DNA of 64,000 nucleotides from positions 2,666,001-2,730,000 of the forward strand of contig CM065324.1 of NCBI GenBank assembly GCA_033032175.1, in the 5' to 3' direction. Origin of the DNA: Saturnia japonica (Eukaryota > Arthropoda > Insecta > Lepidoptera > Saturniidae). Positions 50,501-62,500 of this stretch are shown piece after piece; position 1 is the stretch's first letter; each line of letters starts with the position of its first letter. Under the pieces are notes generated by a model, which was not told the origin of the DNA, did no database searches, and saw nothing but the letters and a program-made list of their open reading frames with translations. The position numbers were made by a program, and so were the translations under genes.

Positions 50501-53500
50501 ACCCGAGTGCAAAACCCAAAAGAAAATCAGTAATGGGCTTAATACTAAAATTACTGTGTTAGGTAATTACAACCTACAAATACAACAGTAGTTTTCTTTG
50601 AAACCTAACTTTAGTTAAAAACTACTAAATTGTGCTATTGTTTGGCAATAACTTATTTTTATTGTTACCGTATCATTGCCCGTTAGTTTAGATAAAGCAC
50701 TAAGGGATATGAAGTCAAAATTTTAATCTAATTGCAAAAATTATTAATTTAACCGAAAAACTTGAAATAACCGAAAAGGCCACAACTATTGTTGTAAGAT
50801 TCAAATGTACAATTGTATCCCGAATGTCGTGAATAGCGGATAACATTCATGATCAACATAACACTTTTTTCTATTATTATTATTACTTTCCTGATATTAA
50901 TTTATGTCTAATTTTTGCCTTTAAAAATATATCTTAAATCTTAATCAACATTGGTTCAGTCGTTTGAAGCCGACTTTTCATTTGATCATTATCAGCTCTT
51001 TTCTTGTTGATGAATGGATGTGAGCATCTTCCTCACGTCTGATCAATAAAAAATTTGGTATTCTATTACTTTAATGATATCAGAAGACCATTGTAACCTT
51101 GACCAGATACCGCAGCACCATCTGGAATTTCCCCCTACCCATGCCCATTGGAATTGTCTCAATGAAATATTACGTGTAGGGTTTTTTTAAATTAACCTTG
51201 CGTTAAAAATATCCAATGTTTTGTTATGGGGGCGTTTAAGTATTACGTAACGCAATTTGGGGGGAGGGGTGGTCTTGTAAAACGTTACGATGTGTTACAT
51301 GGGCAGAAGGGGGGTTCGAACAATGCGTTATATATATATATATTTTTTTTAATCTAGGCAATTTAAATTTCTCTATAACGCAACCCTTTCTTTTTATGTT
51401 TGGGGGGGGGGGGGGGGGAGGGGGGGGGGAATCCCTCGACTGTATTATTGTACGTTATTTTTATTTTGTTTTCGTTGTCAGTTTTGTTAAAGTGAGTTCA
51501 TACTGTATTGTCCTCAAAAAAGGAAGATTTGCATCATCAGCTGTTCTTGGCTTATAAAAGCTCTTATGCCGACTTGCTGACCTGGGTTGTTACAGAAAAA
51601 TGTTAAGGCGTGTTACCTTAAAATTGCATTACGTAATACTTGAACTTGATTCCTAATTAATGAACTAGTTAAATTATTAAAAATGAAATAAAAAACCAGA
51701 CGGCAACATAAACACTGGACTTAAAAAAAACTGTTTTTGATTTTTATTAGATTCCAGACTACGTACTTAAATACTATACAGCCTATATCACTCACACAAT
51801 TAAAACGATTCTAACGACACCACGTATGCTAAAATCCATCAGGCCGTTTAGGCTACAGAGCATGCTAAAGAGATAGACATACATACTTACGCTTTAAAAA
51901 CATAACACTCCTTTTTCGCAATTCGGTAATTAATAAATAAATGACTAAACATGACGTTTCACTTCAGGATGCCTTCATGGTCCCATTAACCTAAAAAAAA
52001 ATTATAAGAAAGGGTATAAAATATCGTTGTACCTTTTGCTTTGTTCCTATTTGCACGGGAGGAGGGCGGAGTGCGTCCGAGACTTTCTAAATCCGTGTTA
52101 CTGCTTTGGTACTGCGGTGTTGGACACTCTGCTCCCGTTGGATACTGTAATAATAAATAAGTATGTTTGACGACCGATTTTCAACTAGAGGGTGGTAGCT
52201 AACCAGACCTATATCACAACTTCAAGCTATTTTGTTTTCATGTATTAGATGTTTTAATAACTGGACATATGTTAAAATTTTACGTACATTTTTGTGACTT
52301 CAGAAGCCAAAGGGGTGACCAGTATTTGGGAGCCTATGAATTTATGGCAAATATGTTGGAGAAAATAAAAACACGTCTGACCTGCACACAGTCTGCCATA
52401 GAGAAGGCAGATATTTTTTAATTGTTTACCACAGACAAAATTTGGTATAGTTTTAAGTAAACATAAAATACCAACTATACATTTAATAAACGTAATATTA
52501 ACTGTAACTTTCAATTATGTTTCAATTGTATTCCTTAATTTATGTTTAATTTATTATCACTATAATATTGATTGAAATAATTATCTATGAGCTGTAACGC
52601 CATCTATTGGTATTACATGAAAACCAGGCTACTGTAACTACTGACAAAACCATTAGATGGAGCTTATTTTCCAACCAGTGATGTAAAAAGTTCTTCACAA
52701 TATAATATCCGCTGATACGAATGATTGTTGTTTTAATTTGCGGATACGGATCTCATCTTTCGGAATTGGTTTGTTTGAACTGGACGCGGGTGATCTTGGA
52801 CCGATATTTAGCGAACTTTTGCGCAAATCAAAATATGAGACATATTTAAACTAACACAGTGCGTAACTCAATTTTAATTACGAGCATGATATTTTTTTCT
52901 TATTTCTTTATGATATAGTCATGTTTCAGTATATTGTTACACCTATACTAAGTATAAACTGGAAACATGCATTTTGAGTTGCCACAAAACTCCCTAGATA
53001 ATTCTAATAAGGGGGCCCCATTTTGTTAGACCCCACTTTAAAGATTCGCAAATACTAAGAAGGTATAAAAACATTGACACTGACAAGTGCTTTTGGGGTG
53101 CCAAAACAAAAAGAAAAACTTTGCTTTATTTCTAACTTGAGTATGGATTTTCTTATTTTGCGAAGTCAGCTAGATGACCCAAGAAGATAATACTTACAAG
53201 TGTATATATAACTTGCTGTATAGTTTGAAGCCACTTCTTTGCTCCCTCTTCAGTCTCGTCTTGTATGAGGTATTGATCATAAGCGACCGTAAGCACTAGA
53301 GATCTCGTGTGTCTGTAGTGAACAAATTAACAAGATAAATATTGCCTTATAGTTTGACACCGGCTTGATTTAATCGATAAATATGTAATAACATCTCTGA
53401 GGACTGTTTCATTAAAATTGTATCTATTAAAACCTTTGGAGAAACAAAAATATGTCGTCACATTTTTGCATACAAGATTTACGAAACTTATCTCATAAAA

Positions 53501-56500
53501 ATCAAAATTATTTTACTCAATTTAGGCACTTATAAAATATGTCAATACACCATTACAGGCTCGGAAAATATCCCAGTCATCGAGAAGAACCGGCAAGAAA
53601 CTCGATAGGGGTTTTTAATTGTTTTTAGAGTATTTTTATTGTGTACAGTTATTATCATTTTTAGTCGATGTATAGAGAGGGAATCACTTCCAGGCATCAC
53701 CGTTATTCACGTAATCAGCTACTCTGTAATCGCTAGCTAGCCCATTCAACAATAAAACTTACTTATCATGATTCTTGAACTTATTATCCGGCAAATCGGT
53801 AATGTACTTAAGAAGCCTATTGTAGAACCAACCACAATTAAAAAACATTTATTTGTCTTAGTAAGTTTAAAAGATGTAATAATTATTTAATATTTATTTC
53901 TAGATATGACGCTGATATAATTTGATATACCTTCTAGTATGTATTGGTAAACACTGTAGAACCCTGGCATTGTGCAGTGAGAGAACCAGTTCGACTCGCG
54001 GAGCAGTCGGACTGGGTGGAGTTCCATGGGGTTTGACCACTTTCTGCGAACATTATTAATTAATTACACACTAACATATTCATTAAGTTACGTTTAATTC
54101 AGTGATTGTCTTTCTTCTTAGTCAATTATTTCTCCTTTTTACCCATTTGCAAAAAAGGAGGGTTATCTTTTTCGAGTGGTTACATGTTTATTTCTTTGGT
54201 ACGCTCTGCAGCCTAAACGGCTTGATGTATTTTATCATACGCGGTATCGTTAGATTCGCCTTAATTGTGGGAGTAACATAGGCTATATTCTATTTGAAAA
54301 CGACGTCTGGAAATGAAATAAACGCGAAAATAGAAAAATATACTTTTTAGTCGTCTTTTTCTTTGTCTTTGTTGTGCTATCGTTGCAGTGGGATTTTTTC
54401 TTTTCTTTTTAATAATTTAGCTGGTTTCCTTTTTAATAATTCAGCTTGTTTAAGTTACTTCTTTTGGAAGGTGAAATAGAGAGCTGCGCGCGCATCATGT
54501 CACCTAAGTGCGACATGATGGAATTTGCCATCAATGCAATCAAATGATTTTTTTTATATATAAGTAGAACCTACAATTATTTATACACAATAAAAAAAAA
54601 GGTCATCAAAATTAGTTTATATTATTTTCATTGATGACTTGCTTCTTCATGTTACGTCATGTCATGTCAAATTTTTGAAGTTATTTTTGTTTTGTTAATA
54701 CGCCAAAGATGTGTATAACTTCTACGTGCATACATATGTGTATTCCCACACAATTTTTTTGTATGGTGTGAAGTAGCAAAATAGCAAGTAGTCCATCAAA
54801 TATTAAATGAGGACTGCCAACGTTAAATAGTACCGCAGCCCGAACCAAAGCCAGATAATGAAATGTTGTTAATCCTGAAGACTAAGTTGGAACGATCAGC
54901 CTATGCACTTTGCCGACCTTCCGACCCCCCTTCCCCAAGAAGTTCTAGATACCCTACTCACCGCCAGAACAGAACACTAGGTTATTTGGTTGTGATCTTT
55001 GTAGGTTCAGTAATTCACCAGTTGGACTGCCTCAAGTAGAGATAAATCTCCAAAGTCCTACTTCTCTTTCAATGTCACACTTACTGTAGCATAATATGTC
55101 CTTTGGTCTTTATAAAAGGAGAGAGCAGTCGGCGTAAGAATCATGTAGCAATCAGTCCAGTTCTTTTTACTCTTCTTGTTGCCTTCGAAGAACTTTGTTC
55201 GTTTAACGGGACCTTCACGTATAACTGGAACCTGTAATAAAGACAATTTTAATACCGATTACATTAAGTAAAATCTATGAGAGAAAATTAAGTAGACTAG
55301 TTACAGAAAAGACGATGTGAGGGTTTCTACCCTTATGCGGTGGACAGTCCCCCCAATTCGCACGAAGCCTTTCGTTCATTTTATTCTACGGGACTAGAAC
55401 TCATTCCCGTCCACCTATAACTATACCTTAAATTTAGTCTTCAAGCGAAGAGTGAAGGTCTATCGTCGGCCTCATTATTACTTACTATTAAGTGAGATCG
55501 AGGTCAAGCGCACATATATACTACATAAAAAATAAAATTAGAAGGTAAAATAGGTTTTTATTTAATTTTAATATAGTATTAATTTAAAAAAATAACATAT
55601 GATAATAAACCCCCCCCCCTTCCGTGACTCTCTTTTGGTTTGTCACGTTTCGGGATCCGCCGGTGTATATCCAACTGGCGAGAGTGTTGCAGGCGGGCAT
55701 AGCAACTGCGACCGCCGTTGAATTTAGATCACTCAGTGGTCGCCGTTGTTTTTGGATTGTACTGCGCTTACCATTAGACACAGTACTGTAATTCAATTAT
55801 ACTATAAAAAATCACAGAATAACAAAGAAGGCCGGTACAAAACCAAAATAAAAAATACTTTATTCAATTTAGGAGTTCGAAAGTTACGTATGAACTTGAC
55901 AACACTGCCACCACCAGTTCGGAAAACATCCCAGTCAGGGAGAACGGAACCATCAAGAAAAAGTCCGCAAGAAACTCGATCGAGTTTAACAATATTTTTT
56001 TGTTGTGTACATAATTGTTATTTACAATTGAAGTGTCTGATTGACCGATTTTGACGGGACTTTCACTGGCAGATAACCGATTTTGTATAGAGTAACTTAA
56101 GCTATTTTTATTTGAGGGGTTTGCGCAAATAAAATAATAAGCTTTTTTATCATTAAAATAACCGACGGGCGACCGCCGTGGGTGGAAGCGGGGTTCTCCA
56201 CAATACCGACGGCATTCTACAGTCCACTCGAGCGGAGCCGCGGGCACAGCTAGTTAATAACTATAATAGAACATTAAAAAGTAAAAGTAATAACTAAAAA
56301 AATATATTGGTCTTACTAAGTCTAAAATACGGGAAAAGTAAAGTGTGTCAGTTCTGTTACTGGTTCGGAAAATACCCCTACCATGGAGAAGAACCGGCAA
56401 GAAATTCGATTCGTAGTTTGGAAGTGATTTATTCTCGACACATACCTCAGAATTTTGCTGATGCAGCATTAATCTTGGAGCTGGCACCGGGGATCGTACT

Positions 56501-59500
56501 CGATGTTTTGACGCTACCATCGACCTTGACTTCCTGCTCCGAGCGTACGCTGGCTCTCGTTCTCTTATCTCCACATCAAGACTGTCTCCGGAGGAAGATG
56601 CAGGCACGTGCAAGTGATTTGGTCTTCTGATATTTGCTAGAATATTTTCTGTGGAACCTCCTGGAATAATAAATTCAAATATTACTGGAAGTTTTGTTGG
56701 CTGTATACTTTTAGTCTAAGGCTGTATGTAGCGCTTAGATACTTTCAGTAAAGGAAAATATAGAGGTATTGTATTTTTTAATATTCACCTAGTAAACAAT
56801 CTAAGTACATAAGCGGGATACCTTCTTTAATACAAATCAATAAAAGGCTCACCTTCGCTGCAAAATGTTCAGTTATAATTTAAAAAAAATAAGCAGACTA
56901 TATGTCTCTTTTACGACTATAAAACACCGCTGTCCCTTTCCTTTTCATATCCGATGAATGACAACTAATTCTCGCATTACACGCACGCATCGAGAATATG
57001 CTGGATGAGTTGCGAGATAGTCTTCATAGGTATGCTATGTGGTATAAAATGGTTAGATTTCATGGGATACATCGACTTCTTTTTTCGATGTTCATTAAAG
57101 ATGCAATTGCATGGAAGGGACGAGCAATAACGCCGAAAAAGCAAAAAAAAAACGTGTTTCAGGATCCGCCACCGAGAAGCTTACAGGCTGTCATAAAAGT
57201 TACTACTGTTCACTTATTCACGATTCTTCGATGGTCGTCGTTGATTTCGGATTGTACTATGCTCACAATCAAGCATTTTAAAGAGAGTAAGGGCACAGAT
57301 TCTTTGGGGATTTATCTATACTTGGGCCAACCTGACTGGTGAAATACTACAGAAGATGTCGGCCAAATACCTTTGGGAAAGGGGGGTTCGAGGTCGGTAA
57401 CGCGCTAGTGACATCTATGGTATTACAGGCATCCATATACTACGGTAGCTGATTAACAAAAGGCTGGTCGTCGTAAGCTTGTTTGGCATCTTAATTGTAT
57501 TTAAAAAAATACCCTCACTTTCAAATTTAAAATAGGAAATATTAATATGCGGAGGCATCTCACCTAATCTCTTGTTGTTCTTATCAAAGGGCGGACTGTC
57601 AGAATTCGCCTTGCTGAAGCTCCTGTCGATATCAGCCCGGCGCTTCTCCGACGTAGGGCTCCAGTTCTGCAGTCGCTCGTAGTATCGGGAAGAGCTCTTC
57701 ATCGAACCACTTTCCGGGATATGTTCCTGCAAACAATATATTATTTGTCAAAGTATTTTAAAGATTATATTCCCCTGATCTTGACAAAAATAAACAGATA
57801 ATTAAAAGTTAATGATTTTGTTAAAAAATCAAATACCTTTTCTGTTTGAATGGCATCTACTGTGTTAACTAATATGATATAGGTGATGCCATCTATTTAC
57901 ATCCATTTATATGGGGAACAAGTTGAAAAATTGTGGAGATGTAAGCAGCAAATTACCATTCAAAACCCCACTAAAATGGCGCTAGTGTAGCAAGAGGGTA
58001 TGATATTTTTTCGTGATTTAGCCTAGTGGTCGTAAGCGCGACTGCTATGATCGAGGTTCTGAGTTCGATTCCCAGGTCGAGTAAGTGTTATTGGATTTTT
58101 CGATGAAATTCTCAATAGCAGCTCGGGGTCTTGCTTTGTGCCCGATTAATAGTAATAGGCTCGCCCCCTATTACATGGGACCTAAAAAAACATACATGGC
58201 GAACTGTGGGTGTACATTGGTACACCTCTGCCTAACCCTTCGTGATGGTATGTATGTATGTTTGTGTGTATTTTATAGTTTTCGCTGTTGTAAAACTTAT
58301 AACAGTAATAATTGAAAAATAATGGTTAAAGTTAGTTTTAAAATGTAAAAGTAAAAAGTTGTCCCAAGTGCGCGAAAATTAAACAATATTACATCTTTAA
58401 AATTTACGCACTTGCTAACGTGGCGCCACCTTAATATGACGCTTATCGACGGAAACTTTTTCATACATAGAGATGGTACTTCTGGTCTCTTCCCTTCATA
58501 TTCTTTAGAATATAACACAACATTGTATAATACCTATTAAATTATTTATTAATCAGCTACACCATCGCTTAAAATGAAAAGAGAGTTTTTAGTCATAATA
58601 AGTAAGGTGTTAATAAGTTTACGATTATTACATTCATTAAACCGGTATTACCAATTATCACTTCCGGTTACGGTTTACAGCGGTTACCAATTACTCTATT
58701 TAAATTTACAGTATTCATACAGTAAACTATATACTAAATTCATATGAAAGTACATAGGTAAAAAGCCCATTTTTAAAAATTTTGTGTGTCTGTTTGTTCC
58801 GGGTAACCTCCGAAACGGTTGCACCGATTTTGACGGGACATTCACTAATAGATAGCTGATGATATAGGGAGTAACTTAGGCTACTTTTATTTTAGAAAAA
58901 GAATTAGGGTTCCGCAAAAATAAAAAAACTGGTCATGGTGAATCAATTCGGGTGCTTAAATGGCTTATTTTGCTGAGTAAACCATAAGAGATATAGCAAA
59001 TTAATGTACTACACAATTGTAGACATTAAAAAGACCTACAAAAATGCCATAGAGACTAACGTCTAACTTTGAAGGAACACCCACAATAAGCGCTTTTCTC
59101 TTTAAAATAGCCGGGAGCGGGGGAGTAAAATATAGCAAATTAATGTACTACATAATCATAGGATATACATCTTCTAAGGAAGACCCATAATAAGCATTTT
59201 TGTCTTTAAAATAGCCGGGAGCGGGGAACAAGATTCGCGCGGGCATTCTGTAAACCATGTGAGCGAAGCCACGGGCACAGCTAGTTTTGAATAAGTATGC
59301 TTTCTAAACGACTTCAAAAAAAATGGTGGTTACTCAATTCGAATGTAACTTTTTTTCCACGGATGTTCAGCCATATCTTCTTTATTTATTTATTTTCTTG
59401 GATAGGGGATACCTCAACGGTACTCACATTTTAATTTCATTTTTATTGGACCTTCTACTTCAAAGATACACCAGGGAACTCTTGAAAATAATTAAAGATC

Positions 59501-62500
59501 TTTTTCTTTTTTGTTAAAAATTGTTTTTTTTTAATATCAAAACGTGATTTACTCTCGTTTATTTATAACTTATTATAATATCAAGTTATCTGCTTACCTC
59601 GTAACGTTATACTAAATATACTTTAATTATACCCTACCTATAATATATAATAACACGTTCAAATTCACACTTGATTGATTATATACGTAAATAGTTTTCC
59701 TTGTTTGTCGTATTCTATAAATCCTTATTAATTTATTTTTTATTGTAACAAAGTAACAGCATAGTGTAAGACCTCACCCCGAGAAAAGTCACGCGTTTAA
59801 TCAACACACCATTTGACGAACAATTGGCGATTAAAAATACCGAGAAATAGTTCTACACAACGCACGTTCTATAAAAAAAATTCTCAAGCTGTTAATATTT
59901 TTTCGTACAATAAAGTTGGCAAACAAGCATACGGCTGACCTAACGGTAAGCGGCTACCGTAGCCGAAGGACGTTTTTCCATAGATATCACAAGCGCGTTG
60001 CTGATCTTGGACCAGTAAAGTACAAGAAGCTCGTGTTGACCCTACTCACCGCAGGAACGCAACACAAGGTTGTTTGGCTGCGATCTTCCGTAGAGTGGAG
60101 GTGAATGCGCTAAAATAAAAATACGTAAGTTGCAAATTCCAACACTACAAAAGTAGGAACGAACATTGAAATGTACGAATTTTGAGATGTCAAACAAACA
60201 CCATAGATAGTTCTGACAATAGAGCGAAAATCTTGTCAGAAGATCCCACTTTGTTTAGTTATTAGTTGGGAAAAGGCATCACAACAACTGTGGTGTTTTG
60301 TATACGTGTACGTATTATACGTTTGTATCTTTTTCAGATGATATTCCCATGGATATTTCAAATGTGCAAGGTGATGCCTTAATTGAAAATGATATTATGA
60401 ATAATGATTGTAAGTACTTGTATGTACATTTTCACAAACTTTAAATTAGTGTGTACTTGATCATTTTCTGAATTAAAAAAAAACATAGATACGGTATAGA
60501 TAAGGTTACTTCTACCACGTCTGAATTGCACACATGATTTTTCATATTGTTTTGTTTTTTTATTTGTTTGAACGAGCTAATACCTCTGGAACTACCAGTC
60601 CGATATGGATAATTATGTATGAATTACTCTGTTTAATGAGAATGGTTGTAAGCTATCTGGTACCTTTGCTGCCCCATCTCAAAAATCCACCTGTATAACT
60701 TCACTTTACGACCCTAAAGACCGGACCAGTAAGCACTCTGACAGGCTAGTGGGGCACAACAGAACTAGTCTTGGATAAAAAGAGTTAGGTATTTATGCAT
60801 TCGACTGCCACGTTCATAAGTTACGACGCGAGTCATCTGAATCGATGACCCCTTTTTAATACTAAGATCCTACTCATCGAATGACTGACGATTTTGATTG
60901 GTCAACAAGTTGATAATTTCGAATCGTCAGTTTCTACTCATTTATGTGCATGAAGGCATATGAAATTAAGTTCTGCCGTCCTTTAACAAGACAGCCGTTA
61001 TCCCTCATACGGTCGATTTTGACTTTATAATGCAAAGTTATAGAGTTTATAATTGTATCAGAACGTGTCCCTTGTTCTTTTTTTCTATTTAATTGCTACT
61101 ATGTTCATTAACAATTCTGCCAACGTCACGTAAATAGAAACAATACTTTTCTAATTATTCTTGTAATCCTTCTAACGTAGCTCTTATAGGAGCACTTGCT
61201 AAAAGTGTCCAGGGAGATTTCGTGACAACTTAAAATACTATGCTAGTTCATTATTTATAATCCACTTGAATTGTGCACAATAACTAAACTACATCACATA
61301 AAATGCCGCCAAAATAACATAGAATAGGGTCAAATAACATAAGTTTATGAATTAAAATAAATACCAACGCGTCATAGCAGATCAAGGTCCCCGACAAAAA
61401 CTCCGTATTTATTCATATTCAATTACAATACATAATTGATGTGTTTAATAATAATCAGTTGAATACAGTTCATTAAACTTATAATTTCATTTATTTTATC
61501 ATATCAACTGAAGTTTCATAATGAATAAAATTTCAAATACGAGCAGATGATGATTTTATTTTTTGTATTACCTATTTTAGTTCCTACTTATATCCGCTAG
61601 CGCTAGGGGTTCAGCTAGTGTCTCCGTGGGTATATGAAAAATGAATATACGAAAAACCATTAAAAAGTATACTGGACCCATTAAAAGTGTTATAATAAAA
61701 TAATCTATTATATTATATATAAAGCCCAAGTAATTGTTTGTTTGCGGGTGCAGGTGCAAAGTGCGGGTGAGCCGAGTGCTTTTGTATTAGTAAATTAAAA
61801 TTTTAAAAGTTAAAAGTTAGTGAAAACTCGATTCGCAGCTAGTTAACGATAATCTTGTAATCAGATACATTAGATACGCGAGGAAATGGAACAGAGGAAC
61901 GCACATGGTGATAAGCCTCTCTTCTGGCGTTGTCGCATTTCGGGATCAAAATCAAAATAATTTTTAATCAATTTAGGCCCTAAGAAGGCACTTATGGACT
62001 TCAATACACATGGAGAAGAACCGGTAACTTTTTTTTTAACTGTACAAGTAGTGTTAATATAACTGGCACAATAATAATAATTTAGTGGATGCACAGAAAG
62101 GGAGTCACTTCCAGACATCACTATTATTCACATAATGATCCATCCTTTAAGAACCTTTTCACAGCAAACCCCGCTTGACATGCCCCTTAAAACTGTTCCT
62201 GCAAATCAGTAATGTGCTTCGGAATCTTATTAAAGAATCTAACACTATTATTCGTCTTACGAAGTCTAAAACACGGTACGACTAATTTATCTCTATTTCT
62301 AGTATTAACATTGTGCTGATCTTTGACAAAATCTAGCATGACTAAGTTTTTGCGAATATACATTAAGATATATCCAGTGTATATCAGCTGCCGACAAGCG
62401 CGACAGCGGCCGGCATGCCAGCGACGACCGTCACCGTTGTTTTTGAATGGCACCGGGCTAACCGTCAATTTGTCTTGCTATGAAAAAAAAAACTCGCGTC

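Larger units (their letters stand above)
42895..52032 (-). other. RhoGAP intron 7 (9.1 kb)
   Basis: Longest intron of the gene. Holds the 59-codon ORF, repeats G, E, I and F, the 51229 element and several TATCGAT/CGATA words at 43725-43750. Confidence 0.8.

Noticed and set aside
56998..57342. 114-aa plus-strand ORF near RhoGAP exon 2
   Set aside because: Spans repeat C and shows no domain; opposite strand to the gene.
58012..58085. Possible tRNA gene
   Set aside because: Arms do not pair as a cloverleaf and the SINE body follows.
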